From the IMG/VR virus record IMGVR_UViG_3300050120_000210, positions 85,125-149,124 of that record: 64,000 nt of DNA. One strand, written 5' to 3'. Every line of letters begins with the position of its first letter. The first letter of the stretch is position 1. This stretch comes from a virus. Shown here piece by piece: positions 25,849-33,779 of this stretch. Made by a program: the position numbers and the translations under genes. The notes under the pieces were generated by a model that saw only the letters and a program-made list of their open reading frames with translations, had not been told where the DNA came from and searched no databases.

Positions 25849-26081
25849 CCAATTTTGGTGCCGAGTATGATATCGTTTCCCAATTGCCAACGACGGTTGA
25901 CCATGATTTCCAGAACAGCCGGAATCATGACAAGCAATTGGCCAGCCGATGATCCAGACAAATGCAGCCCTTGCAGGTTGGTGCAGTCGGTATAAAAGCG
26001 AGGGGCCGCGCCCGGCGGTGAATATGCAACTGGAACAGTCTTGATCGTTGACCGCGAGGGTCGCGACTGGACTAGTTGCAA
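25845..26081 (-). CDS. Possible small protein, 78 aa
   Basis: A frame with TTG start ten bases after the ThrRS stop, reading MQLVQSRPSRSTIKTV and a hydrophobic middle QLLVMIPAVLEIMV. Its TGA falls inside the GTTGACC box of the next promoter. There is no clear ribosome-binding site and no known family. It is kept because it fills an otherwise empty 280-base gap inside an operon; it may not be expressed. Confidence 0.35.
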   Translation of the reverse strand: MQLVQSRPSRSTIKTVPVAYSPPGAAPRFYTDCTNLQGLHLSGSSAGQLLVMIPAVLEIMVNRRWQLGNDIILGTKIG

Positions 26082-26090
26082 TATCAGGCG

Positions 26091-27353
26091 TCACCGACCG
26101 AGAACCAATGCCGCCAAATCTTCTCGCTTGACGATATGTTGACCCTTCTCGCCAAGATTTCGAACTGCCGCCGTTCCGGCTTCTTGTTCTCGTCCGCCAA
26201 CCGCGATGATGTAGGGCACAGCCATGAGACTATGCTCTTTCACCTTCTGAGAAACGTTCTCGTCCCGCACGTCCAAACTGACACGGGCGCCAGAGGCTTC
26301 CAGATCGTCACAGACGGCCTTTGCGTATTCTGCGGCCTCCGGCTTGATCGACATCACAACGGCCTGCACAGGGCTCAGCCAAGCCGGTAGACGGCCATCG
26401 TAGTGTTCCAGCAGGATACCGATGAACCGTTCCATCGATCCGAGGATCGCACGGTGTAGCATGACGGGAGTATGGGCCTTGCCATCTTCGCCGGTGTAAC
26501 GCGCGCCGAGCGCCTGTGGCAGCACGAAGTCGAGTTGCAGGGTGCCGCATTGCCATTCGCGACCCTTGTTGTCCTTGAGGGCGAATTCGAGCTTCGGGCC
26601 ATAGAAGGCGCCCTCGCCCGGATAGACCTCATAGACCAGCCCAGCAGCGGTCACAGCCTGAGCCAAAGCGGCCTCGGCACGATCCCACACTTCGTCCTCG
26701 CCAGCACGGACTTCCGGCCGGGTGGAGAAACCGATCTTCACGTCTTCGAACCCAAAGTCCTTGTAGACGGCAAGCAGCAGTTCGCAGAAAGCCTTGGTCT
26801 CGGCCACGACCTGATCTTCAGCGCAGAAAATATGCGCGTCATCTTGAGTGAATTGACGAACGCGCATGATGCCATGCAGTGACCCGGAAGGTTCGTTGCG
26901 ATGGCAGCAACCAAACTCGGCCATCCGCATCGGAAGCTGGCGATAGCTCACGGTATCGGCGTTGAAAATCTGAACGTGGGCCGGACAGTTCATCGGTTTG
27001 AGCACATGAGTCGCCTTGGCGGCTTCATGCAGATCGCCGGGCACGAAATGTCCGCCGGAGCCGATATCGTCGCGATAGCTGTAGAAATCCCCGGTAGAGA
27101 AAATCTTGTCACCATAGTTCGCCCAGTGTCCCGATTTCTCGAACAGGGATCGGTCGAACAGTTGCGGGGTCTTCACCTCGAAATAGCCACCCGCCTTCAG
27201 CTTGCTGCGGATATAGTTCTCGATGGTGTTGAACAGGGTGAAGCCATTGGCGTGCCAAAACACGCTGCCTGCGGCTTCTTCTTGGATGTGGAAAAGACCA
27301 AGCTCGCGGCCGAGCCGTCGATGGTCGTTGTCAGCAAGCGAATCGTCGCTCAT
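26091..27353 (-). CDS. thrS: Threonyl-tRNA synthetase lacking N-terminal editing domains, 420 aa
   Basis: Charges tRNA-Thr with threonine. The catalytic class II core carries the zinc ligands Cys in KPMNCPAH (Cys 123), His in DDAHIFC (His 174) and His in [13 protein letters not shown]; motif 2 is seen in [10 protein letters not shown] (152-161). The C-terminal about 90 residues are the anticodon-binding domain ([19 protein letters not shown]). Bacterial ThrRS is about 640 residues with TGS and editing domains before the core; here the core begins within 20 residues of the start, so editing of Ser-tRNA-Thr is absent in cis. Located in an operon with a YqeY-like gene. Truncated editing-less ThrRS forms exist elsewhere, so this need not be a damaged gene. 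Confidence 0.92.
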   Translation of the reverse strand: MSDDSLADNDHRRLGRELGLFHIQEEAAGSVFWHANGFTLFNTIENYIRSKLKAGGYFEVKTPQLFDRSLFEKSGHWANYGDKIFSTGDFYSYRDDIGSGGHFVPGDLHEAAKATHVLKPMNCPAHVQIFNADTVSYRQLPMRMAEFGCCHRNEPSGSLHGIMRVRQFTQDDAHIFCAEDQVVAETKAFCELLLAVYKDFGFEDVKIGFSTRPEVRAGEDEVWDRAEAALAQAVTAAGLVYEVYPGEGAFYGPKLEFALKDNKGREWQCGTLQLDFVLPQALGARYTGEDGKAHTPVMLHRAILGSMERFIGILLEHYDGRLPAWLSPVQAVVMSIKPEAAEYAKAVCDDLEASGARVSLDVRDENVSQKVKEHSLMAVPYIIAVGGREQEAGTAAVRNLGEKGQHIVKREDLAALVLGR

Positions 27354-27364
27354 GGGAGTAACCT

Positions 27365-27745
27365 CTAATCCGAGAGGCCCCCGACCAATCGGAGATCACT
27401 CTCTGTAAGTGTGATATTTTGGAAATTGGGCTCGTGGGCCAGATCGCGGATTTCCGCGAGTCGGTAAAGGTCGCGTTTGGCGTTCAGAACCTCTCGTTCT
27501 TCCTGTCTGCACCAACCCCACGGGTATTGGCTGTTCAGATAGGCGATAGCTTCGTCACGCGTCCTAGTTCGACGCGTCCAAAATGTCTTCTTTGTTTCGA
27601 TAGTCTTGGTGATGATCGCGTCGCTGGCGGCCTCATAGGCGGCCTCGGCCACGGCCAATTGTTCGGCGACGACTTCAGTCCGTTCGTTGGTCATGCGAAC
27701 GAGTTCGTCGTTGGCGACCTTGGCGGTGATGACTTCGTCGGACAC
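27365..27745 (-). CDS. Uncharacterised coiled protein, 126 aa
   Basis: Not recognised. A helical, Ala/Glu-rich stretch (residues about 10-50) is followed by [17 protein letters not shown] and a [11 protein letters not shown] segment, then another helix. First gene of the ThrRS operon; the ATG has AGGAG eight bases upstream and a TTGGAA-N17-TATGAT promoter before it. Association with ThrRS suggests a translation-related role, by context only. Confidence 0.6.
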   Translation of the reverse strand: MSDEVITAKVANDELVRMTNERTEVVAEQLAVAEAAYEAASDAIITKTIETKKTFWTRRTRTRDEAIAYLNSQYPWGWCRQEEREVLNAKRDLYRLAEIRDLAHEPNFQNITLTESDLRLVGGLSD

Positions 27746-27768
27746 GGTGATGTTCTCCTGAAGCCGCC

Positions 27769-27797
27769 ATCATAGACAGCTTCAAATGGTTTTCCAA
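27769..27797 (-). promoter_or_regulatory. Sigma-70-like promoter, TTGGAA-N17-TATGAT
   Basis: TTGGAA (27797-27792) and TATGAT (27774-27769) with 17 bases between, 24 bases before the 27745 ATG. The phrase GTCTATGATGG around the -10 recurs at 1844-1854, and GTCTATGATATAC occurs upstream of the 55663 gene. Confidence 0.6.
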
Positions 27798-27831
27798 ATT
27801 GATTTATCGCCAACCCGCTCGGTAGACGATG

Positions 27832-28341
27832 TCAGGAAGCATCGCGGATAACTCTCACGAACTTACTGCATACTCCGAAATAATCTGTCGTGTTGAACTC
27901 GGAAGGATCGTCAAACCATCCCTTCGCCCATTCTGGTTGATTGCGGATGCTGCTATAGTTCAGCTTTCCACCGGGGTAGGTCCAAACAAACCCACGACTC
28001 GTCAGGGTGTAATCGTCATTTTGGTGCCAGAAATAATTGGCGTTCGCCAGTCGGATTGACAACAAGGGATCGGAAAACTCCACACCCAAATGGGACATGA
28101 GTGTCATACGAGATAGAGCGTCGAGGTTCTTGCAGTGAATCCAAAGACCTTCTTTCGAAAGGAAGTTGTCATCCACTTCATACGTCGCTTCGTCGTGGCC
28201 CAGCCACCATTTGCCGTCGATCAAACGCACGTCGATCTCCGCATTGAACCCTTCGGCCAATGCTTGTTCGATCTGCTCGGGAAGATTTTCCCGAGCTTCA
28301 TCGTAACCGTTGAAGAGACCTCGGTGCGCGATCAGGATCAC
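27832..28341 (-). CDS. Glycerophosphodiester phosphodiesterase-like protein, 169 aa
   Basis: MILIAHRG (1-8) followed by ENLPEQIEQAL, AEIDVRL and GHDEATYE reproduces the HRG...EN, E-x-D and GH-D metal/active-site pattern of GDPD enzymes, which cleave glycerophosphodiesters. The protein is shorter than most members (about 230-250), so it may have a trimmed barrel or a different sugar-phosphate substrate. It overlaps the FkbM-type gene by four bases and closes the glycan cluster. Enzymatic activity is inferred from motifs. Confidence 0.65.
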   Translation of the reverse strand: MILIAHRGLFNGYDEARENLPEQIEQALAEGFNAEIDVRLIDGKWWLGHDEATYEVDDNFLSKEGLWIHCKNLDALSRMTLMSHLGVEFSDPLLSIRLANANYFWHQNDDYTLTSRGFVWTYPGGKLNYSSIRNQPEWAKGWFDDPSEFNTTDYFGVCSKFVRVIRDAS

Positions 28342-28949
28342 TTAATCGGCCGGAAATAGATGTTGTCCTCGTTCTGTTGCTTCATAGTCTTGAAGACTTC
28401 GTATCCCTTGTCACTCAAGAAATCCAAAGCCTCTTCCATGGTGTGCTGGCCTTTGTAGAGCATGACTTCTTCGCTCTGCGGAACTTCGATGACGCCTTCT
28501 TGGATCAGGGCAAAATAATCGGCCATACCACGAAGAACCGCCAGATCACTTCCTTGCGTGTCACAATGGAAGAAGTCGATTTTGTTGATCTTGACCACTT
28601 CCAGCCACGTATCCAGACGAATCACCGGCACCACGAGGGATGTCTCGTAGAAGAAATCTGTCCGATCCGGCCAAGTCACGTCGAGACCGTCAGCAAATTC
28701 CAGCAAGGAACTGCAACCCCAATCTGCGTGGGCGGTGATGTTGAACTTGGCGACGCCATTGAAGTCGCTAACAGCAGACGGGATAGCGGAAAATCGCTCC
28801 CTGAACGGCGCGCTCTGTTGCATGAGATGCACGTACAATTCCGGCGTCGGCTCGAACGCATACGCACGATAGTGCGGGTTGTTGCGAGTAATGTCGAGAC
28901 AGTCAGCGCCCCAGTTGGCCCCCACGTCGAAAAGAGTGAACTGATCCAT
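28338..28949 (-). CDS. FkbM-family methyltransferase, 203 aa
   Basis: FDVGANWGADCLDI (7-20) is the S-adenosylmethionine-binding glycine motif, with AFEPTPELY and a long second half containing IDFFHCDTQGSDLAVLRG, the FkbM-type DxxGxxxxVLRG signature. Such enzymes O-methylate sugars or small molecules. ATG at 28949 has AGAGG nine bases upstream, and GTATAAATAC lies upstream, overlapping the previous stop codon. Its position among sugar genes points to methylation of a glycan. Confidence 0.85.
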   Translation of the reverse strand: MDQFTLFDVGANWGADCLDITRNNPHYRAYAFEPTPELYVHLMQQSAPFRERFSAIPSAVSDFNGVAKFNITAHADWGCSSLLEFADGLDVTWPDRTDFFYETSLVVPVIRLDTWLEVVKINKIDFFHCDTQGSDLAVLRGMADYFALIQEGVIEVPQSEEVMLYKGQHTMEEALDFLSDKGYEVFKTMKQQNEDNIYFRPIK

Positions 28950-28970
28950 AAAAAACCTCTGTAATAGCCG

Positions 28971-28976
28971 TATTTA
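28971..28976 (-). promoter_or_regulatory. T4-like late promoter TATAAATA
   Basis: Minus strand GTATAAATACGG, a full match to the T4 late consensus, 22 bases before the FkbM ATG. The TAA is also the stop codon of the upstream glycosyltransferase-like gene. Confidence 0.6.
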
Positions 28977-29678
28977 TACGGGTTGATATTGACCAGCCGG
29001 AGTGTGCTGGATTGTTTTGTTAATGTGGAACTCATTCCACGGCAGACCCAATTTCTGGATGTGATGGACTGATAAAGTGTGGGGGCAAAGCAGGCCCGTC
29101 TCGGCGTAATATTCTTCGAGCTTCATGCCGATTGTCGCGAAACGAGAGACGTTCTCATAGGAGCCGATCTGGAACATATCGCCGGTCCCGCCGCCCATGT
29201 GGTTGCGGTGAGCCAGCGTATAGAACGTGTTCGGATCGAAGTTCGGCATGGCGTCGTGCAAGATCATGTCCGGCCGCATCCGAATCACGAGATCGTATTT
29301 CTTGCCGGTCTGCATGATGTGCTCTTCGAGCAGGTTCATGGCGGCGCCCATCTTGTAGAACATCGAGATAATGTTCCGGGGCCGGTGATAGAAGTTCGGG
29401 AACCCTTCGGCACGCTTCGCGAAAGTCGTCAGATAGTTGTCGAAATGCTCGACCACCATCTTGATCGGCTTGTATGCATCACAGGCCGCGTGCGGGTCGA
29501 GGGCATCACTCTGCTCATGAATGCCGATGGCGCCTTCCTGCGGCACCCACCAGCCTTCGTTGTCCCACGTATGGATGAAAACGTCGGGACTGTAGCGGTC
29601 GATGAACTGCTCTTTGAAATTGGGGAACACTTGGTTCCAGCAGCGCATGTGACCAGAAAGAACAACAGCGACGTTCAT
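28974..29678 (-). CDS. Glycosyltransferase-like protein, 234 aa
   Basis: MNVAVVLSGHMRCWNQVF at the start and YDLVIRMRPDMILHD (about 130-145) match a group of putative sugar transferases with an N-terminal LSGxxR strand and an RxRPD motif taking the place of a DxD. Two Asp/Trp-rich segments (DVFIHTWDNEGWW) lie between. No membrane segment. The gene overlaps its upstream neighbour by four bases. Donor and acceptor sugar are unknown. Confidence 0.6.
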   Translation of the reverse strand: MNVAVVLSGHMRCWNQVFPNFKEQFIDRYSPDVFIHTWDNEGWWVPQEGAIGIHEQSDALDPHAACDAYKPIKMVVEHFDNYLTTFAKRAEGFPNFYHRPRNIISMFYKMGAAMNLLEEHIMQTGKKYDLVIRMRPDMILHDAMPNFDPNTFYTLAHRNHMGGGTGDMFQIGSYENVSRFATIGMKLEEYYAETGLLCPHTLSVHHIQKLGLPWNEFHINKTIQHTPAGQYQPV

Positions 29679-29917
29679 TTGCCGTTTAGCCCTTCGAGGA
29701 AAGGCGTGATGACATCGCCGGGAATCTTCTGGCCACGCGGTGCGTGACCCATTTGCCTGACGAAAATGTTCACGGCTTGCCGAATGGCATCAGCTTCAAG
29801 CTGAAGGCCATACGCCTTATAGTCGTCACAGACCGTGCCGCGACAGTTGTTGGCTTCTTGCTGAAGTCGATCACCCGCCTTTTGGAGGATGTAGACCATC
29901 TCTTCGTTAATTACCAT
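29675..29917 (-). CDS. Small uncharacterised protein, 80 aa
   Basis: Not recognised. Begins MVINEEMVYILQKAGD; a long amphipathic helix is followed by CRGTVCDDYKAYG with two cysteines and a second helix (QLEADAIRQAVNIFV). The ATG lies inside the last codons of the 61-residue gene upstream. An in-frame start at 29935 is also possible. Its place between sugar genes is the only functional clue. Confidence 0.55.
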   Translation of the reverse strand: MVINEEMVYILQKAGDRLQQEANNCRGTVCDDYKAYGLQLEADAIRQAVNIFVRQMGHAPRGQKIPGDVITPFLEGLNGK

Positions 29918-30092
29918 CAGCAGCCTCGTCAGCAATAACCAAATTGAGATTGTCTCGGGCGACGTTCAGTTTTTCGATTGCTTTCTCAAGGTGAAAATTG
30001 TCTTCACCTTCAATGAACTCATCTCGAATTTTAGACATCGTCTCCTCGATTTCAGACACGGTGTCAGTCAACCTATCAGCAAGAGCGGTCAT
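29907..30092 (-). CDS. Small acidic coiled-coil protein, 61 aa
   Basis: Not recognised. Begins MTALADRLTDTVSEIEET; heptad-like spacing of hydrophobic residues throughout indicates a coiled coil. Its ATG overlaps the stop of the bifunctional sugar gene (TGATG). Probably a minor operon member of unknown role. Confidence 0.55.
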   Translation of the reverse strand: MTALADRLTDTVSEIEETMSKIRDEFIEGEDNFHLEKAIEKLNVARDNLNLVIADEAADGN

Positions 30093-31471
30093 CAGACTTT
30101 GCCCTTGTATTCTTGGAGGAAGGCATTCAGGTCTTCGGGCGTGCCGATGCCCCACATCGCGTCGATGGTCTTAACGCGAATTTTCTTGCCGTCTTCGATG
30201 GCTTGGTTGAACACCGGCGCCACGTAGAACTCGCCGTTGACACGAATGTCTTTCTCGATCATCTGCTCGGCGTATTTCACGAAATCCGATCCGTGCTGCC
30301 AGTAGTAGAAGCCAACCGTGGCTTGGTCGCTGATGACGCGTTTCTCAGCCACCTCGGAGACGAAACCGTCTTCGCCGACCTTGGCGTAGGACCACTTCGG
30401 GTGGTTGGCTTCGAATGTTAGGATGCCGCCGTCGATGGTGTCGGCCTTGAAGGCATACATGCATTCGTTGGCGTTCCACTGCACGAATTGGTCAGAGTTG
30501 GCGAAAAACAACGGAGCATCGCTGTCGATGTGCTTTTTTGCCAAAAGGGCTGTGCAAGCTGCACCCTCGGTGATGCCCTCGGTGAGCACGATCTTACAGC
30601 CCGGCGCGATCTTTGTCAGAACGTTTTCCAGATCGTATTTCTCGTAATGCTCTTTCTGAGCGACGAAAATGTAGTTCGCCTCGATGTTGAGGTTCTCGAC
30701 GACCACTTGGATCATGGGTTTGCCGTGGACCTCAATCAGCGGCTTCGGGAACGTGTAGCCCGCTTGAGCGAACCGCGATCCGGCGCCAGCCATTGGGATC
30801 AGAACGTTGAGCTTCTTGTCCCGCCAAGGAATAGCCTTGCCGGTGTTCTTGTTTTCCATGACTGCGATTTCCTCAAAGATGCGAGCTTGGTCCCAGTCGG
30901 CGGCGTGCTCGACGGGCAAAAGGTGGGCTCCCGAATCTAGCGCGCCTTGGCGGCCGATGTGAGAGTCTTCCACAATGATGGTGTTCTTGGGCAACGCGTT
31001 GAGCGCCGTCATGCACTGCCAATACATTTCAGGATAGGGCTTGGTGCGTTTCACGTCCTCATTGCTGACGTAGAAATCCACGTATTCGAGCACCCCGATG
31101 GCCATGAGCGCCAGCTTGACCGTCTCGCGAATGCTGTTGCTCGCGCAGGCGATTTTCCAACCGTGGGCTTTGATCGCCTTGAAGGTCTCGACCGCACGCT
31201 CATCGACCGGAAATTGCTTGATGAGTTCGAAGGTCGCGGTCTGTTTGTCCTGCCACACCTTGTTGTAGGCGCCCTTCGGAAGACCCTTGCGCTCACTGAG
31301 CATCTCAAGTTTCCGCGTGGTGTTGAGACCATCGTAGAGGCTGAGATGTTCTTCGCGCGAGATGACGAATTGCTCGCCCGCATCAGCCAGCGCCGCGTTC
31401 AAGGCATGGTAATGCAAGTCCCGACTATCGAGCAGCACACCATCCAAATCGAAGATGATGAGCCTAGTCAT
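30092..31471 (-). CDS. Bifunctional HAD phosphatase / sugar-phosphate nucleotidyltransferase, 459 aa
   Basis: Residues 1-205 are a HAD hydrolase: motif I FDLDGVLLDS (7-16), Lys of motif III near KPYPEMYW (144), motif IV VEDSHIG (167-173). Residues 220-459 are a nucleotidyltransferase of the sugar-1-phosphate type: PMAGAGSRF (226-234), FPKPLIEV (241-248) and a later AMWGIGTPEDL. Together they could dephosphorylate a sugar phosphate and activate a sugar as an NDP-sugar, as in capsule or LPS precursor pathways. The fusion order (HAD first) is unusual. The gene overlaps the YibB-like gene upstream by eight bases. Substrate not predictable. Confidence 0.8.
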   Translation of the reverse strand: MTRLIIFDLDGVLLDSRDLHYHALNAALADAGEQFVISREEHLSLYDGLNTTRKLEMLSERKGLPKGAYNKVWQDKQTATFELIKQFPVDERAVETFKAIKAHGWKIACASNSIRETVKLALMAIGVLEYVDFYVSNEDVKRTKPYPEMYWQCMTALNALPKNTIIVEDSHIGRQGALDSGAHLLPVEHAADWDQARIFEEIAVMENKNTGKAIPWRDKKLNVLIPMAGAGSRFAQAGYTFPKPLIEVHGKPMIQVVVENLNIEANYIFVAQKEHYEKYDLENVLTKIAPGCKIVLTEGITEGAACTALLAKKHIDSDAPLFFANSDQFVQWNANECMYAFKADTIDGGILTFEANHPKWSYAKVGEDGFVSEVAEKRVISDQATVGFYYWQHGSDFVKYAEQMIEKDIRVNGEFYVAPVFNQAIEDGKKIRVKTIDAMWGIGTPEDLNAFLQEYKGKV

Positions 31472-32285
31472 TGTAGTCACGGAACACGATGAAGGGATCG
31501 TTGTAATCGAGCGGATGAAGCTCGAACAGGTCCGGGTTGCCGAAATAGCACATGAGCCACAGACCTTGGTCGTCATCGACCAACCCAACGTTCATGAGGT
31601 TGTCCAAGGACTGCTGCATACCTTCGGCGAGCGGCTTCCAAAATGAGCGGTTCGCAACGACCATGGCGCCGAAAATCACCACGCTGTTGTTGGTGACCGC
31701 GTGCATGATGTGCTCGTTCATTTTGTCCACTTGCGGAACTTGGCAGTTCCAGAAATGGACTTTCTTGGGATCGAAATCGTAAGTCCATTTGCGCTTGCCA
31801 GCGAGCGACTTGGTGTCTCGGCAATAACCGAAATCCAGCCATGCCACGGTGGTGTTGCTGACCAGATCGCGAGCAATGGCTTCCTGAACGAAGTGGGCTT
31901 TCAGCGAAGTGACCAGCACGTAATCCTCGCACCAATATTCCGGGTTGCGGATTTGGCTCGGGTTGATCTTGGCCGGGAAATTCGGGTCATCCATGACGGC
32001 CCGGATTTGAGCGCGTCGTGCCGCGAACTCGGTATTCAAGTCTACTTCTTGAACACGGAAATTGACCTTGGCTGCTCCAAGTTCTCGCAGCTTGGGGGCG
32101 ATCTCAGGAGAGGTGAACACGATCACTTCATTGTCCAGAGCCAGAAGGTGCGCGAAGCGGTCGATGTAGGTATCGGTGCTACGCTCAAGATAGTGAGGCA
32201 AAGCGCCGCCTCGTTGCTGCACACTTTGGTTCCAGCCTCCACGACCAATGTCGAAGAAGGCAGTTACAATGGTAATATCGGTCAC
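31464..32285 (-). CDS. HtrL/YibB-family glycosyltransferase-like protein, 273 aa
   Basis: ITIVTAFFDIGRGGWN at the N-terminus, then a region with R..YI.RF..LL.LDNEVIVFTSP and WLDFGYCRD (about 165) match the HtrL/YibB group, whose members occur in LPS-modification loci. GTG start at 32285 with GGAG seven bases upstream. Two TAAATA motifs precede it (32311 and 32345), so the glycan cluster is late-expressed. The specific sugar is unknown. Confidence 0.65.
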   Translation of the reverse strand: MTDITIVTAFFDIGRGGWNQSVQQRGGALPHYLERSTDTYIDRFAHLLALDNEVIVFTSPEIAPKLRELGAAKVNFRVQEVDLNTEFAARRAQIRAVMDDPNFPAKINPSQIRNPEYWCEDYVLVTSLKAHFVQEAIARDLVSNTTVAWLDFGYCRDTKSLAGKRKWTYDFDPKKVHFWNCQVPQVDKMNEHIMHAVTNNSVVIFGAMVVANRSFWKPLAEGMQQSLDNLMNVGLVDDDQGLWLMCYFGNPDLFELHPLDYNDPFIVFRDYND

Positions 32286-32310
32286 GAATACTCTCCGAGG
32301 ATTATAGTAG

Positions 32311-32316
32311 TATTTA
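32311..32316 (-). promoter_or_regulatory. T4-like late promoter TATAAATA
   Basis: GATATAAATACT on the minus strand, a full TATAAATA match, 25 bases before the GTG start of the YibB-like gene. A second TAAATA at 32350-32345 overlaps the stop codon of the gene before it. Confidence 0.6.
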
Positions 32317-32347
32317 TATCCCACGAAAGTAATGGTGTTGGCGATAT

Positions 32348-32884
32348 TTACTCGCTCATCATGTCTGCATATTCTTCTTCGATTTTCTTCTCACGCAGCA
32401 ACGTGAACAGCTTGCCGAGCACAACCATGGCCGTGCGTTCGGGGTTGAAACCCCGTTGATCTTTCATACTCAGATGGTAGCCAAGTTTGACCAGTCGTGC
32501 TTCGAGCACGCGAGCCATTTTGGTATAGAGTTCACCCCGGCCGGTTGTGACCTTACCGACGAACTCCACACCATAGGGATGACGTTGGTTAATGAACGTT
32601 TCCAAGCATTCGAGAGCTTTGCCAAACACTTTGACGCTCTGCGTTCCGACCTTACCGGTGTTGTCAATACGATCCTTGACGCCATCTTCGGCGGTGGGGT
32701 CTGCTTCGGCGGCGTAAAACAGGAAATGGTAGAAATTGCTTCCACCCGCATCTTGGATGAACTTGGCAACAAAGCTCTCGCCGCCGACTTCGAAAGTCGC
32801 AGTCTTGTAGTCTGTCCAGTTTACACCGGTCGAATCGAACAGTTCGTCAATTCGATTTTCGACTAGGTCGATTAGCTCTCTCAT
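32348..32884 (-). CDS. Uncharacterised head-packaged effector candidate, 178 aa
   Basis: The N-terminus MRELIDLVE|N carries the shared leader with L-x-E at residues 7-9. The body is alpha/beta: VKVFGKALECLETFINQ, then VEFVGKVTTGRGELYTKMARV and GYHLSMKDQRG. This layout (FG-x-V..., then ...R-x-x-LY-x-x...) is one I associate with small phage proteins of unknown function, but no family can be named. ATG overlaps the stop of the preceding ADP-ribosyltransferase-like gene (ATGA), so the two are co-produced. The stop overlaps a TAAATA motif. Confidence 0.55.
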   Translation of the reverse strand: MRELIDLVENRIDELFDSTGVNWTDYKTATFEVGGESFVAKFIQDAGGSNFYHFLFYAAEADPTAEDGVKDRIDNTGKVGTQSVKVFGKALECLETFINQRHPYGVEFVGKVTTGRGELYTKMARVLEARLVKLGYHLSMKDQRGFNPERTAMVVLGKLFTLLREKKIEEEYADMMSE

Positions 32885-33729
32885 TTAAGTTTCCGCCGAT
32901 ACTGCGTCGCGTTCTGAATGACCCATTTGACGCAACTCTCAAAATCACCAGTGAACAGAGTAGTTTCCCCGTTGCGTAGGCGATACCGACTCTTGACGTT
33001 CCAGTCGTCGCGCTTCGACGCGCGATAGAGAACGACAATGTCTTGCGGCGAAACGTCGGCGCCCCAAAACATGACCTGATCTTCTTCGTCACCGTGGTGA
33101 TAGGCGTGAACACCCGAGTTTTGAAAAAGGACTGCACACTGTCCATAGCTTCCTTTGTTCGCTGCATTGCTTGCGTAGCGGCTCTGTGCAGTGAACGCGA
33201 AATTGTAGCCGCCTTCTTTTTTGTCCCATCCGTCGTTCTTGAACCACGTCGTGAGACCGAGTTTGTCCATTTGATCGATGCCGATGGTGAAACCCTGTGC
33301 AGCGATGTCGTAAGGATGATCGGTGAAATGAACCAACCACGTTGTTCTCGGCAGAAGCGTTTTACCTTTGCTCTGCATGTGAGCCCACGTCGGGGCTTCG
33401 GCCGGATCATGTTGGAGGAGTTCTTCGACCACGTCTTCGGCGCTTCGGCTCTGAAGGTCTTCCGGCAGCTTGTAGAAGATTTCCGGGTCTTCTTCTTGAA
33501 GCTGTTCTTCGTCGTGGATTTCGTGCCCTGCGGCCTCTGACGCTTCTTCCAGATAGCCGTTTCGGGCCAGCCAGTTGCACACGTCATTCCAGTGACGATA
33601 TGGATCGAACTCGCCTTTTTGCATATACTGTTTCAAGTAGACGTTGTCGCGCGTATACTTCTCATCTAGCTCCGGGGCTTCAGCCACCGTCGCCTCTACA
33701 ATGTTGATGAGTTTACGCATTCCCGACAT
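32881..33729 (-). CDS. Predicted ADP-ribosyltransferase-like, head-packaged effector candidate, 282 aa
   Basis: WLVHFTDHPYDIAAQGF (131-147) supplies an H in the ART-like position and a GF loop, NFAFTAQSRYA follows as the second strand, and EEDQVMFWGADVSPQDIVVL (about 216-235) gives a Q/E-rich third motif. This resembles the H-Y-[E/Q] arrangement. The leader MSGMRKLINIVE|A contains the shared motif three residues in. The ATG at 33729 is five bases after TAAATA; an ATG at 33720 would start exactly at the leader. It is distinct in sequence from the candidate at 2703-3824. Fold and activity are inferred. Confidence 0.55.
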   Translation of the reverse strand: MSGMRKLINIVEATVAEAPELDEKYTRDNVYLKQYMQKGEFDPYRHWNDVCNWLARNGYLEEASEAAGHEIHDEEQLQEEDPEIFYKLPEDLQSRSAEDVVEELLQHDPAEAPTWAHMQSKGKTLLPRTTWLVHFTDHPYDIAAQGFTIGIDQMDKLGLTTWFKNDGWDKKEGGYNFAFTAQSRYASNAANKGSYGQCAVLFQNSGVHAYHHGDEEDQVMFWGADVSPQDIVVLYRASKRDDWNVKSRYRLRNGETTLFTGDFESCVKWVIQNATQYRRKLK

Positions 33730-33734
33730 AGGAT

Positions 33735-33740
33735 TATTTA
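33735..33740 (-). promoter_or_regulatory. T4-like late promoter core TAAATA
   Basis: Minus-strand TAAATA five bases before the ATG at 33729, the spacing that would place transcription start on that codon. Confidence 0.5.
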
Positions 33741-33779
33741 GGCTTGACCTCGCTTTCGAAATTGGGTTTGGTTCCCCAG

